Positions 37,026-47,264 of a stretch of 64,000 nt of DNA are shown piece by piece (the stretch's first letter is position 1; every line of letters begins with the position of its first letter). Below the pieces are notes generated by a model. That model was not told where the DNA came from. It did no database searches and saw only the letters and a program-made list of their open reading frames with translations. This DNA comes from Dokdonella_A sp963775445 (lineage in GTDB: Bacteria > Pseudomonadota > Gammaproteobacteria > Xanthomonadales > Rhodanobacteraceae), in contig CAVZIT010000004.1 in NCBI GenBank assembly GCA_963775445.1, positions 186,001-250,000 of the forward strand, read 5' to 3'. The position numbers and the translations under genes are program-made.

Positions 37026-37484
37026 TCAGTCCGTGACGCTGAGATCCACGCGTGCGATCAGAAGGCCGCGATCGCGCAGTTCAGCATTGAGGGCCTGCTT
37101 GAGCCACTGGCGACGCTCATCGGCGTGATCGGGAAACGCAGCATGTCGCAGCAGGTCGGTGGTGCGCGTGCGCAACCAGCCGTTCACGCCGTCGATCACC
37201 GCGTCGGCGCGTTCCGGATCGAGAACCTGAAAGTACAGCGTGCCGCGGCAAGGTTGGCCCGAAGACAAGCTGCTGTCGAACTTCACCGTGTTTCCGGCGA
37301 GGTTGATCTTGTGGGCAACCGATTCCACCAGCGGCATGACCAGATGCAAGCCGGCGCCGAGCATGCGGGTGTGGCCGCCGATGCGACGGAGCGAGTAAAC
37401 GGAGCCTTCTGGAATCCGGCGTACCGATGCAGCCGCAAGCACAAGAACCGTGCAGACTGCCATGAAAAGTATCGGGAGCATCAT
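37026..37484 (-). CDS. Short SPFH/band-7 domain protein
   Basis: This 152-residue protein has an N-terminal membrane helix (LPILFMAVCTVLVLAAASV) and the first part of an SPFH/band-7 domain: RIPEGSVYSLRRIGGHTRML, GAGLHLVMPLVESVAHKINL, then LYFQVLDPERADAVIDGVN. It stops after LIARVDLSVTD, where stomatin/prohibitin-type proteins continue with a long coiled coil, so it is much shorter than the family norm. The helix and start look intact. It may be a compact family variant or a truncated gene. The neighbours give no clue. Confidence 0.7.
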   Translation of the reverse strand: MMLPILFMAVCTVLVLAAASVRRIPEGSVYSLRRIGGHTRMLGAGLHLVMPLVESVAHKINLAGNTVKFDSSLSSGQPCRGTLYFQVLDPERADAVIDGVNGWLRTRTTDLLRHAAFPDHADERRQWLKQALNAELRDRGLLIARVDLSVTD

Positions 37485-37788
37485 TTTTATATTCCACCAC
37501 AGGAAGTTGCAAAGCGAACTTCATGTCAGGTCTATCAAACCATAAATTCGCGTCGCTAACAAGTGTTTAACATCTTACGTTGCAAGGCACCAATCTGCGC
37601 TGAATGCGTCGGGCCCCGCGGCAGAAAACTCAAAGCAAAACGCGCGCCAAGGGGATGGAGCAAGACCCTCGGACGTATCGGCCCCTGCGAAGCGTCTGCG
37701 GTCGCAGTGGCGACATGTGAGCGCCGCCCGGGCCAGTCCCGCCACCACGCGAGGCTACAATGACCGCGTCGCCGATCCGGAGTTCGTC
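37485..37788. other. Intergenic region between SPFH gene and hemB
   Basis: This 304-base gap lies between divergent genes. The part near 37520-37580 is AT-richer (AAACCATAAATTCG, AAGTGTTTAACATC) and is the likeliest promoter area. No repeat, RNA gene or convincing CDS is seen; an in-frame start at 37717 for hemB only adds unconserved residues. Confidence 0.4.
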
Positions 37789-38784
37789 ATGAGGTATCCA
37801 TCCACACGTCTGCGCCGAATGCGTCGCGATGCGTTCTCGCGCGCGCTGATGCGGGAAAGCGTGTTGACTCCGGCCGATCTGATCCTGCCGGCGTTCGTAT
37901 GCGAAGGTCGTGATATCGCCGAGCCGGTGTCGTCGATGCCTGGAGTCGAGCGGCTTTCCATCGATCGCCTGCTGCTGCTGGCCGAGCGGGCCCAAACCTT
38001 GGGTATCCCGGCATTGGCTCTGTTCCCGGTGGTGCCGGCCGGCGTCAAGAGCCTGGATGCGCGCGAGGCCTGGAACGCGCAGGGCCTGACCCAGCGCGCG
38101 GTGAACGCGCTCAAGCGCGCCCTCCCGGAGCTCGGTCTGATTACCGACGTGGCGCTCGATCCCTTCACCACGCACGGGCAGGATGGACTCATTGACGATG
38201 GCGGGTACGTGATGAACGACGCGACCGTCGATGCGCTGGTCAGGCAGGCGGTGTCCCATGCCGAAGCCGGTGCCGATGTCGTCGCGCCGTCGGACATGAT
38301 GGACGGGCGCATTGGCGCGATCCGCTCGGCACTTGAGACGGGCGGTCATGTGCATACGCGCATCCTGGCCTATTCGGCCAAATATGCTTCGGCGTTCTAC
38401 GGGCCGTTTCGCGACGCGGTCGGCTCTGCCGGAAACCTCGGAAAAGGCAACAAGTCCACGTATCAGATGGATCCAGCCAACAGCGATGAGGCCTTGCGCG
38501 AGGTCGCTCTCGATATGGACGAGGGGGCCGACATGGTCATGATCAAACCGGGCCTGCCATACCTTGACATCGTGCGCCGGGTGAAAAGGCGTTTTGGGAT
38601 GCCGACGCTGGTCTATCAAGTCAGTGGCGAATACGCGATGCTCAAGGCCGCCGTGCTCAGTGGCTGGCTCGACGAGCGAGCCGTCGTCCTGGAGACGCTG
38701 ATGTCGATCAAGCGCGCCGGCGCCGATGCAATTCTGACCTACTTTGCGTTGGATGCCGCAGCCTGGCTGACCGGAAAATCGTGA
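37789..38784 (+). CDS. hemB: Delta-aminolevulinic acid dehydratase (porphobilinogen synthase)
   Basis: This 331-residue enzyme condenses two 5-aminolevulinate molecules to porphobilinogen in tetrapyrrole synthesis. The two active-site lysines are Lys198 in SAKYASAFYGPFRDA and Lys253 in MIKPGLPYLD. The metal region reads DVALDPFTTHGQDG, without the zinc-binding cysteines, so it is the magnesium-type enzyme as in Pseudomonas. ATG 37789 starts MRYPSTRLRRMRRD, the family start. aroE follows 75 bases later. hemH is at 11.8 kb, so haem genes are not clustered. Confidence 0.96.
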   Translation: MRYPSTRLRRMRRDAFSRALMRESVLTPADLILPAFVCEGRDIAEPVSSMPGVERLSIDRLLLLAERAQTLGIPALALFPVVPAGVKSLDAREAWNAQGLTQRAVNALKRALPELGLITDVALDPFTTHGQDGLIDDGGYVMNDATVDALVRQAVSHAEAGADVVAPSDMMDGRIGAIRSALETGGHVHTRILAYSAKYASAFYGPFRDAVGSAGNLGKGNKSTYQMDPANSDEALREVALDMDEGADMVMIKPGLPYLDIVRRVKRRFGMPTLVYQVSGEYAMLKAAVLSGWLDERAVVLETLMSIKRAGADAILTYFALDAAAWLTGKS

Positions 38785-38859
38785 TGAGGGATGCTCCGAT
38801 CCTGTCGGCACAGCGACCAGATGTTTGAAAGGCTGCGCGAATAGACCAAGGCGCCTGCA

Positions 38860-39693
38860 GTGAGAAATCCGCGTCACGCCGTCTTCGGTCAGCCGATTGC
38901 GCATTCGCTGTCGCCGCGCATCCATGCAGCTTTTGCGACGCAATTCGACCTGCCGCTTGATTACCGGGCGATTGAGTGTGCGCGCGGAGACCTCGGCGCG
39001 GCACTCGTATCCTTTGCCGCATCCGGAGGACGAGGCGCCAACCTGACCTCGCCGCTGAAGCGCGAAGCGCTCGCGTCCTGCGAATCACTCGGGGTGTCAG
39101 CGCGAGAGGCCGGCAGCGTCAACACGCTCTCGTTGACCAGCGCGGGCTGGCGCGGCGACAGCACGGACGGCGCGGGGTTGCTGCGCGACCTGCGCAACCG
39201 ACACGGCATCGATCCGGCGGGCCAGCGGATCGTGCTGCTCGGTGCGGGGGGATCGGCGAGGGCAATTGCGCGGATGCTTCTGGGTGCGGGCGCCGACTAC
39301 CTGCTGATTGCCAATCGCTCGCCTGAGCGGGCGATTGAATTGGCCAGCGAGCTTGGTGCGCCGAAGCGCGTTCGCGTCGTCGCGGTCAGCGCTTTCGCCG
39401 CAGAGGATGAGGCCGATCTCGTGATCGATGCGACGTCAGCGGCATACGGCGCGGACGGACTGACGTTGCCGCAAGGCTGCGCGAACGGTGGCATTTTCTA
39501 CACGCTGTCCTACGGCGCGGTGGCCAGGGAAGCCCTCTCTGCGGGAAGGGTCGCCGGAGCCGCTCGCGTGATCGATGGCTTGGGCATGCTCATCGAGCAG
39601 GCGGCCGAATCTTTTGCGATCTGGCACGGGTTGCCGCCCGAAACGACGCCGCTATACGCAACCCTGCGCGCGGAATTTCCGCTCGCGGGCTGA
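38860..39693 (+). CDS. aroE: Shikimate dehydrogenase
   Basis: This 277-residue enzyme reduces 3-dehydroshikimate to shikimate with NADPH. It has the substrate motif HSLSPRIH, catalytic Lys67 in NLTSPLK, Asp103 in STDGAGLL, the nucleotide loop LGAGGSARA (127-135) and, near the C-terminus, MLIEQAAESFAIWHG. The start is a GTG at 38860 with a weak AAGG before it; no in-frame ATG fits. It is on the same strand as hemB, 75 bases downstream, and convergent with the carbonic anhydrase gene. Confidence 0.94.
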   Translation: MRNPRHAVFGQPIAHSLSPRIHAAFATQFDLPLDYRAIECARGDLGAALVSFAASGGRGANLTSPLKREALASCESLGVSAREAGSVNTLSLTSAGWRGDSTDGAGLLRDLRNRHGIDPAGQRIVLLGAGGSARAIARMLLGAGADYLLIANRSPERAIELASELGAPKRVRVVAVSAFAAEDEADLVIDATSAAYGADGLTLPQGCANGGIFYTLSYGAVAREALSAGRVAGAARVIDGLGMLIEQAAESFAIWHGLPPETTPLYATLRAEFPLAG

Positions 39694-39775
39694 CACGAGG
39701 CGATGCAGGCTGCCGTGCCCATCGGGAGCGAGTGCCGGGTCAAACGGTGGCGGGAAGCCGGCTTTTGCGGGACCG

Positions 39776-40324
39776 TTATTTATCCAGGCCAAGATGCCGG
39801 TTCTTGAGCCGCACATAGTGAGCGGCCGAGTAGTAGAGCTGCTCGATCTCCGTGTCGGACAGGTGACGGCGGCAGCGCGCGGGATTACCCGCCCACAGCT
39901 CGCCCTCGCCGACCACTCGGCCCGGCGTAATCACGGCGCCCGCAGCGACAAGACTGTGCGTGGTCAAGTGCGCGCCATCGAGAATCGTGGCATTGATGCC
40001 GATCAGGCACGCGTTCTCGACGGTGCAGGCATGCACGACGGCGCCGTGGCCGACCGTGACATCGGCGCCGATGGTCAGCGGGAAGCCCCCGACCGTGTAT
40101 GGCCCATCGTGTGTGACATGCAGCACCGCGCCATCCTGGATGTTGCTGCGCGCGCCGATGCGGATGAAGTGAACGTCCCCGCGCGCGACCGCACACGGCC
40201 ACAGCGATGCGTCCTCGCCGAGTTCGACATCGCCGATGACCAGCGCCATCGGATCGACATAGGCACTCGCGGCGATTCGCGGCGCGACGCCCTGGAAAGG
40301 GCGAATATTGGTTGGGAACCCCAT
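39776..40324 (-). CDS. Gamma-class carbonic anhydrase / YrdA-like acetyltransferase-fold protein
   Basis: This 182-residue left-handed beta-helix protein carries hexapeptide repeats (IGARSNIQDGAVLHVTHD; IGADVTVGHGAVVHAC; IGINATILDGA) with the His positions of the gamma-carbonic-anhydrase metal site (LHVTHD, TVGHGAVVHA) and the closing VVGEGELWAGNPARCRRHL. YrdA-type members bind zinc or iron but often lack clear activity. ATG 40324 is fixed by a perfect AGGAGG just before it; the longer in-frame reading runs into prlC. It is divergent from prlC. Confidence 0.88.
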   Translation of the reverse strand: MGFPTNIRPFQGVAPRIAASAYVDPMALVIGDVELGEDASLWPCAVARGDVHFIRIGARSNIQDGAVLHVTHDGPYTVGGFPLTIGADVTVGHGAVVHACTVENACLIGINATILDGAHLTTHSLVAAGAVITPGRVVGEGELWAGNPARCRRHLSDTEIEQLYYSAAHYVRLKNRHLGLDK

Positions 40325-40466
40325 CAAGCCTCCTGCATGCTCGCCGTGGTGCTTGATTTTGCCGGGCGATGCTCCAAGTTGAAAAGTCCCGACGCCGAGC
40401 CGATTATCGTGCGGCGACTGCCGGACGCGAATCCCTTCCTCAGATACACAACCTGCCGATGGTGCC

Positions 40467-42513
40467 ATGAACGACGCCAATCCCCTGCTCGAAACAACCG
40501 GCCTGCCGCGATTTTCCGCGATCCGTCCGGAGCATGTCGGACCCGCGATCGACAAGGTCCTGAGCGACTACCGCGGCTCCATCGACACCTTGCTGGCGTC
40601 GGATAGCGTGCGCGATTTCGACCATGTGATGGTCCTCGGCGAGGAACTCGAGGATCGGCTGAACCGCGCCTGGTCGCCTGTCAGCCATCTGCATTCGGTA
40701 AAGGATTCCAAAGCCTTGCGCGAAGCGTATGGCGCCGCGCTCGAAAAGGTCACCGAGCACGCGAGCGAACTCGGGCAGAACCGTGCGCTCTATGCCGCCG
40801 TCAAGGAGGTCGCGGAGGCGTCTGACTTCGAAGCGCTGCCGCGCGCTTCGAGAACGCTGGTGGAGCATGAGCTGCGGGACTTCCGACTGTCCGGCGTTGC
40901 GCTCGAGGAACCCGCGCGATCGCGCTTTCGGGAAATCGCGAATCGGCTCGCGAAACTTGCCAGCGAGTTCGAGGAAGCCGTGCTCGATGCGACCGACGCC
41001 TGGAGCGAATCGCTCGGCGATGCCGCGCAGCTAGCCGGCATTCCGGAATCGGGTCGCGAAATCCTGCGCGCCGCCGCGCTCGAAAAGAAGCAGGAAGGCT
41101 GGGTGGTGACGCTCAAGCAACCGAGCGTTCAAGCCGTGCTGACGTATGCCGATGATCGTGGGTTGCGCGAACGCGTCTACCACGCCTATCAGACGCGCGC
41201 CTCGGATCAGGGTCCCAACGCGGGCGAGTTCGACAACAGCGCGCGCATCGAAGAAATCATGCGTCTGCGCCACGAGGCCGCCCGGCTGCTCGGTTTCGCC
41301 AACGCGGCGGAAGAATCGCTGACCACCAAGATGGCGTCGTCGCCGCGGCAGGTGCTCGAGTTTCTTCACGACCTCGCTGCCCGCGCGAAACCGGTCGCGG
41401 CGTCGGAGCTCGCCGAACTCGCCGCATTCGCTGACGCCGAATTGGGCATTGAGGATCTCAAGCCGTGGGATGTCGCGTACGCTGCCGAGAAGCTGCGTCA
41501 ACGCAAGTACGCGCTGAGCGAAGAGGAGCTCAAGCCGTATTTCGCGCTGGATGCGGTCATCGGCGGGCTGTTCACGATAGCGCAACGCATTTTCGAGGTG
41601 ACGCTGCGCCGGCGCGAGGATGTCGATGTCTGGCATCCGGACGTTCGTTACTACGATCTGCTCGATCGGGATGGGAAGGTCTTCGCTGGCGTCTATCTCG
41701 ATCTGTACGCGCGCACCGGCAAGCGCGGCGGCGCATGGATGGACGTATGCGCCAGCCGATTCCGCCGCCCTGACGGTGTGCGCATGCCGGTCGCATTCCT
41801 GATCTGCAATTTCGCGCCTCCGGGCGATGCCAGACCCACGCTTCTGACGCATCAGGAACTGTTGACGCTGTTCCATGAATTCGGTCATGGCCTCCATCAT
41901 GTCTTGACCGAAGTCGACTATCCCGCGGTCGCCGGTATCGCCGGCGTCGAATGGGACGCCGTGGAACTGCCGAGCCAGTTCATGGAGAACTTCGGCTGGC
42001 AACGTCAGTCACTCGGATCTGTTCGCGAAGCATTGGCAGACCGGCGAGCCGCTGCCCGACGAATTGTTCGAGCGCATGCTCGCAGCGCGGCACTTCCATG
42101 CGGGGTTGTATCTGGTGCGCCAGCTGGAGTTCGGCCTGTTCGATTTTCGCCTTCATCACGAATACGATCCTGCGCTCGGCGCGCGCGCGCTCGAAATCCT
42201 CGATCAGGTGCGCGACGAAGTCGCCGTGCTGCACCCTCCCGAGTGGCAACGTTTTCCGCATGCGTTCGGGCATGTCTTTGCGGGCGGCTATGGCGCGGGT
42301 TATTACAGCTATTTGTGGGCCGAAGTGCTGTCGGCGGATGCGTTCTCGAAATTCGAGGAGACCGATGTATTCGATCGCGAAACGGGGCAAGCCTTTCGCT
42401 CGGCGATCCTTGCGGTCGGCAGCTCACGTCCGATTCTCGAAAGTTTCGTGGCTTTCCGTGGGCGCGAACCGCAACCCGATGCGCTGCTGAGAAGCTATGG
42501 GCTCGTCGCCTGA
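40467..42513 (+). pseudogene. prlC: Oligopeptidase A (M3 family), single-base frameshift
   Basis: The frame from ATG 40467 gives the first ~515 residues of a PrlC/OpdA-type metallopeptidase, including the zinc site HEFGHGLHH (His470) and VEWDAVELPSQFMENFGW. At about 41998-42022 the frame must slip by one base. The rest then reads FAKHWQTGEPLPDELFERML, then HVFAGGYGAGYYSYLWAEV and IYRETG-like residues up to RSYGLVA, stopping at 42513. Total length, if joined, is about 681 residues, normal for the family. The enzyme degrades oligopeptides and signal peptides in the cytosol. The uninterrupted conservation on both sides suggests a very recent mutation or a sequencing indel. It is divergent from the carbonic anhydrase gene and 106 bases upstream of the exonuclease gene. 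Confidence 0.85.
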
Positions 42514-42619
42514 CCCTCGAGTCGCAACAGGCGACTGTGATCCTGCCGTGCGTCGCGCGTTGCTGAAGCAGCTGCGCACGCTGTCGGCGAGCGTCAGCGG
42601 CAGCCGCTAGAATCAATCG

Positions 42620-43390
42620 ATGATCCTCGCTTCCTGGAACATAAACTCGCTGACCGTGCGCTTGCCGCACGTACAAAAGTGGTGCGAATCCGCAGCGCCC
42701 GATGTCCTCGCGCTGCAGGAAACAAAGCTCGTCGACGAGAAATTTCCAGCCGCCGCGATCGAGGCCGCCGGTTATCGCAGCGTCTGTTCGGGACAGAAGA
42801 CCTACAATGGAGTGGCGCTGCTCGCGCGGGCGCCGATCGAAGATGTCCTGCGCGACATCCCGGGGCTCGACGAGCCGCAGCGACGCATCCTCGTCGCGAC
42901 CATCGGCGGTGTGCGCGTGGTCAATCTCTACGGGGTCAACGGCCAGGCGGTCGGCAGCGAAAAATATGCACGCAAGCTCGATTGGTACGCAAAGGTGACC
43001 GCGTTTCTCGCGGATGAAATTCGCCGGCATCCGCGCATGGTCGTGATGGGCGATTTCAATATCGCACCGGACGATCGCGATGTGCACGACCCCGATGCGT
43101 GGCGCGAAGCCATCCTGTGTTCAACGCCCGAACGCAACGCGCTCGCGCGCATGCAGGCGCTGGGCTTGCACGACAGTTTCCGCCTGTTCAATGCCGACGC
43201 AGGCCATTACAGTTGGTGGGATTACCGGCAAGCCGCGTTCAGGCGCAACCTCGGATTGCGCATCGATCTGGTGCTGGCCAGCGATGCGTTGCGCGGCGAC
43301 TGCCGGGCGGCATCGATCGATCCGTCGCCGCGTGCCTGGGAGCGCCCGTCGGATCATGCTCCGGTCACCTTGGAGGTCGCCGATGGCTGA
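42620..43390 (+). CDS. xth: Exonuclease III (AP endonuclease)
   Basis: This 256-residue enzyme cuts at abasic sites and degrades DNA from 3' ends in base-excision repair. It starts MILASWNINSLTVRLPHVQK and has the catalytic Glu in LALQETKLVD, GDFNIAPDDRDVHDP, and the C-terminal SDHAPVTLEV with catalytic Asp-His. The length is that of ExoIII. ATG 42620 matches the family start. It overlaps the following UPF0149 gene by eight bases. Confidence 0.96.
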   Translation: MILASWNINSLTVRLPHVQKWCESAAPDVLALQETKLVDEKFPAAAIEAAGYRSVCSGQKTYNGVALLARAPIEDVLRDIPGLDEPQRRILVATIGGVRVVNLYGVNGQAVGSEKYARKLDWYAKVTAFLADEIRRHPRMVVMGDFNIAPDDRDVHDPDAWREAILCSTPERNALARMQALGLHDSFRLFNADAGHYSWWDYRQAAFRRNLGLRIDLVLASDALRGDCRAASIDPSPRAWERPSDHAPVTLEVADG

Positions 43391-44039
43391 GACCTGGCCC
43401 GCGTCGCCCGACGATAGCGAGCTCGAGCAACTCGACAAGTTCCTGCGCGCACGCAGCAGTGACGACGACCTGCTGCTCGACGGCGTCCATGGATTGTTGA
43501 CCGCTCTGGCGATCGGCCCGGTACCACCGAAGCCGGAAGAATGGTTGCCGGAGATTCTGCATGCGCCGTTCGTCGATGGTGTCGAAGCCGAACGCGTCCT
43601 TAAGCTGCTGGCGCAACTCAACGATGCGATTGCGCCGGAACTCGGCACCGGTGCCTACGAGCCGATACTCGGCGAAATCGACACGGTCGAAGGCGCGACC
43701 ACATTCACCGCGCGCGGCTGGTGCGAGGGGTTTTCGCGCGGCATCGACCTGCGCGCGCAATCCTGGGAACTGCGTCTCGGGCACGATGCGCACCTCATGG
43801 AGTTGCTCGGCCCGATCATTGCGCTGGCGATCGACGATGGCATTTTCGAGAGCGATACCGAATTCGCGCCGCTCTCGGACGAAGAATACGACGACTGCCT
43901 CGCGCAGATTCCAGCCACGGTTGCCGCGATCGCGGACTACTGGCAAGAACACCCGATCACCGCCGAGGAACGCGCGCGCAGCGGCAAGGCTGACGCAACG
44001 CGGCCGCCACGCCGACGCGGCGGACGTTCAGTGCATTGA
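43383..44039 (+). CDS. UPF0149 (YecA-like) protein
   Basis: This 218-residue protein matches the UPF0149 family with LLLDGVHGLLTALAIGPVPP, EWLPEIL, AYEPILGEIDTVEG-like and WCEGFSRGI, followed by the acidic LSDEEYDDCLAQIPATVAAI region and a basic C-terminal tail. The family has no settled function; some members carry an SEC-C zinc motif, absent here. ATG 43383 lies inside the exonuclease gene end (eight-base overlap), so the two are coupled. It converges with the efflux operon. Confidence 0.82.
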   Translation: MAETWPASPDDSELEQLDKFLRARSSDDDLLLDGVHGLLTALAIGPVPPKPEEWLPEILHAPFVDGVEAERVLKLLAQLNDAIAPELGTGAYEPILGEIDTVEGATTFTARGWCEGFSRGIDLRAQSWELRLGHDAHLMELLGPIIALAIDDGIFESDTEFAPLSDEEYDDCLAQIPATVAAIADYWQEHPITAEERARSGKADATRPPRRRGGRSVH

Positions 44040-44144
44040 ATCGGTGAGTCGCGGACGTGGTATTGCAATACGCGGTTCAAAACGATTCCGATCGCGACCA
44101 ATTCGTCCGGGACTTTTGCAGCAACACGCCAACGCGTCGGCCGA

Positions 44145-47100
44145 TCAATGAGCCGGTGCGCTCGTTGCCATTGCTCGGCGCGCACGTCTGGCCGCCTTGC
44201 GCTCGCGCCGCCGCGCGACGCGACGCGCGAACGTGAGATACAGCGCCGGAACACTCAGCAAGGTGATGCTTTGCGAGACGATCAAGCCGCCGATCAGTGC
44301 GATGCCGAGCGGGCGGCGCAGTTCGGCGCCGGCGCCGATGCCGATCGCAAGTGGCGACGCCGCGAGGATCGCGACCATCGTGGTCATCATGATCGGCCGG
44401 AAACGCACGATGCACGCTTCGCGGATCGCGTCGAGCGGCGTGCGACCTTCGCGTTCGGCCACCAGCGCGAAATCAATCATCATGATCGCGTTCTTCTTGA
44501 CCAGACCAATCAGCAATACCAGCGCCATGTCGGCGACGATAGACAATTCCGTGTTGGTGAGCACCAAGGCCAGCAGCGCGCCGGCGCCGGCTGACGGCAG
44601 CGTGGACAGGATCGTGACCGGATGCAGCAGGCTTTCGTACAACATGCCGAGCACAATATAGACCGCCAGGATGGCGGCGAGCAGCAGCAAGGGCATCGAT
44701 GAGGCGCTCTGCTGGAAGCGTCGGAAACCACCGCCGAAATCCATGTGGATATCGCCCGGCAGGCGCATGTCGGCAATGGTCTTTTGAATCGCGTCCGTAG
44801 CCTCGCTCATGCTGATGCCGGGCGCGAGATTGAAACTCAGGTCCATCGTCGTGAACTGATCTTCGTGCTCGATCTGGGTCGGCGCGAGGCCAGGTTGCTG
44901 TACGGTAAGGGCCGTGATCGGCACCATCTTGCCGGCGTTCGATCGCACGTAAAGCCGATCCAGCGATTCGGGCGTCGCACTCTGCGCAGGCAGTGCGTTG
45001 ACCACGACCTGATACTGATTGATATCCGAATAAATGGTCGATACCTGGCGCTGGCCGAATGCGTTGTAAAGCGCATCATCGATCGATGCCACGCTGACAC
45101 CCAGGCGACTCGCGGCGGCGCGGTCGATCACGAGGTTCTGGCGCAGGCCCGCCTCATCGATGTCGCTGCCGACGTCGCGCAACAACGGGTTTTTCTTGAG
45201 TTCGGCCTGGAGTTTGGGCAGCCATTCCTGCAACTCGGCCAGGTCGTTGCTCTTGAGCGACACCGAATATTCCGCGCCCTGGCTTGTGCCGCGCCCTCCG
45301 GTTGGCAGATCCTGGTGCGGACGCATGCGCAAATCCACATCCGGAAAACGATCGGCCTTCGCCGAGAGGCGAGCGAGCACCTGTTGCGTCGATTCGTCGC
45401 GTCCCTGACCAAGGGGTTTGAGCTGGATGCTGAACCAGCCGCTCGTTCCGTGGCGACCACTGCCGAGGCTCGCGCCGACATATTCCACTGCCGGGTCGGC
45501 CATCAGCATGCGGGTGATACGCTGCTGGCGGTGCTCCATGTCGGCGAACGACAACGCGGATCCTGCGCTGGCGCGGCCCCAGATCAGACCCGAATCCTGC
45601 GCAGGAAAGAATCCGGCCTTGACCGCGCCGAACAGGAAAAACGTGGCGACGATGAGCGCAAGTGGCGACAGCGCCATGAGCCACGCATGGCGAAGCGTCC
45701 ACTCCAGCGCGCGCTTGTACACGCCGAGCATGCCGGCGTGGAACCGATCGAGTGCCCGGCCGATGCGCGACGGTGTTTGCCCGGTGTGGCGCCGCAGGAA
45801 GCGCCCACACAGTGATGGCGTCAATGTCAGAGACACGATCGCCGAGACCACGATCGCCGCGATCAAGGTCACCGTGAACTCGCGGAAGAACATGCCGATC
45901 AGCCCCGGCGCGAATAGCAGCGGAATGAACACCGCAATCAGGGAGGCGGTGATCGAGACAATGGTGAATCCGATCTCGCGCGCGCCGGCGAGCGCGGCCT
46001 GCATGCGTGTCTGTCCGGCATCGACGTAGCGGATGATGTTCTCGATTACCACGATCGCGTCGTCGACCACGAAACCGATTGCGATGACCAGTGCGAGGAG
46101 TGAAAGGTTGTCCAGCGTGTAGTCGAAGATGTACATGGCCGTGAACGCGCCGGCCAGCGACAACGGAACAGCAAGTGCCGCGATCAGCGTCGGCGCGAGG
46201 CGCCGCAGGAACAACGCCATGGTCAGGATCACCATGGCGAGGCTGATCAGCAGCGTAATTTGCACCTCGTTCACCGACGCGCGCACCGTGGGCGTGCCGT
46301 CGAAGAACGGCGTCAGTTTCGTGCTCGGTGGCAGCAGCGAGCGGAGCGATGCCAGTTCGCTCTTGACGCCATCGACGGTGGCAATGACGTTTGCATCCGG
46401 GCGCTTGTAGATGTCGATTTCGATCGCGCGTTTGCCGTTGAACCAGGCGGCCTGGAAGCTGTCTTCCGCGCCCTGATACACCTTGGCGACATCGCGCAGG
46501 CGAACCGGCGTGCCGTTGCGCACGGCAATGACGAGGTCGGCGAAGTCCTCGGCCGAATGCAGTTGATCGTTCGCGGTCACGGCGACGCGCGTCTTGCCGT
46601 CGCTCAGAAAACCTTGTGGCGAGGTCACGTTGGCGGCGGTCAGCGCATTGCGCAGTTCATTCGACGAGAGCCCCATTGCGTTGAGCTGGTGCAGGTTCAC
46701 GTCGACGCGCACGGCCGGCTGCGCGCTGCCGGAAACCTCGACCGACGCAACGCCCGGCAATTGACTCAGGCGCGGCTGCAAAAGCGTGTTCGCGCGGTCG
46801 AACAGCACCGACAACGGCTGGGTATCCGAGGTCAGCGCGAGCTGCAGCACCGGATCGTCGTTCGGGTTGGCCTTGCGATAGGTCGGCAGCTTGGTCAGAC
46901 CGGCCGGCAGATCGGCGGCCGACGCATTGATCGCCGCCTGCACATCGCGCGCCGCCGAATCGAGGTTGACGCCGCCTTGAAAGATCATGAAGACGAAAGT
47001 CGAGCCCTCGGAACTCGACGAGCGCATCGTGTCGATGCCGGGCACCTGCCCGAGATGGCGTTCGAGCGGCGATGCCACCGTCGCGGCCATGGTGCTCGCA

Positions 47101-47264
47101 TCGGCGCCCGGCTGGCTTGCCGTGACGAAAATCGCAGGAAACGAAAGCTGCGGCAGCGCGCTGATGCCGAGCAGGAAATAGCAGATCGCGCCGACCACGA
47201 GCAGGCCCGCGGCCAGCAGCGAAGTGCCGATCGGACGCCGGATGAATGGCCCCGAGATATTCAT
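44145..47264 (-). CDS. RND multidrug efflux pump subunit, MdtC-like
   Basis: This 1039-residue proton-driven inner-membrane pump has 12 membrane helices and two periplasmic loops (about 35-335 and 560-865). It begins MNISGPFIRRPIGTSLLAAG. The proton-relay Asp pair is in GFVVDDAIVVIENI (TM4), with the matching TM10 region LLIGLVKKNAIMMIDFAL. It forms a two-pump operon with the MdtB-like gene upstream (four-base overlap), as in MdtBC heterotrimers. The substrates cannot be read from the sequence. No outer-membrane TolC gene is adjacent. Confidence 0.9.
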   Translation of the reverse strand: MNISGPFIRRPIGTSLLAAGLLVVGAICYFLLGISALPQLSFPAIFVTASQPGADASTMAATVASPLERHLGQVPGIDTMRSSSSEGSTFVFMIFQGGVNLDSAARDVQAAINASAADLPAGLTKLPTYRKANPNDDPVLQLALTSDTQPLSVLFDRANTLLQPRLSQLPGVASVEVSGSAQPAVRVDVNLHQLNAMGLSSNELRNALTAANVTSPQGFLSDGKTRVAVTANDQLHSAEDFADLVIAVRNGTPVRLRDVAKVYQGAEDSFQAAWFNGKRAIEIDIYKRPDANVIATVDGVKSELASLRSLLPPSTKLTPFFDGTPTVRASVNEVQITLLISLAMVILTMALFLRRLAPTLIAALAVPLSLAGAFTAMYIFDYTLDNLSLLALVIAIGFVVDDAIVVIENIIRYVDAGQTRMQAALAGAREIGFTIVSITASLIAVFIPLLFAPGLIGMFFREFTVTLIAAIVVSAIVSLTLTPSLCGRFLRRHTGQTPSRIGRALDRFHAGMLGVYKRALEWTLRHAWLMALSPLALIVATFFLFGAVKAGFFPAQDSGLIWGRASAGSALSFADMEHRQQRITRMLMADPAVEYVGASLGSGRHGTSGWFSIQLKPLGQGRDESTQQVLARLSAKADRFPDVDLRMRPHQDLPTGGRGTSQGAEYSVSLKSNDLAELQEWLPKLQAELKKNPLLRDVGSDIDEAGLRQNLVIDRAAASRLGVSVASIDDALYNAFGQRQVSTIYSDINQYQVVVNALPAQSATPESLDRLYVRSNAGKMVPITALTVQQPGLAPTQIEHEDQFTTMDLSFNLAPGISMSEATDAIQKTIADMRLPGDIHMDFGGGFRRFQQSASSMPLLLLAAILAVYIVLGMLYESLLHPVTILSTLPSAGAGALLALVLTNTELSIVADMALVLLIGLVKKNAIMMIDFALVAEREGRTPLDAIREACIVRFRPIMMTTMVAILAASPLAIGIGAGAELRRPLGIALIGGLIVSQSITLLSVPALYLTFARRVARRRERKAARRARRAMATSAPAH

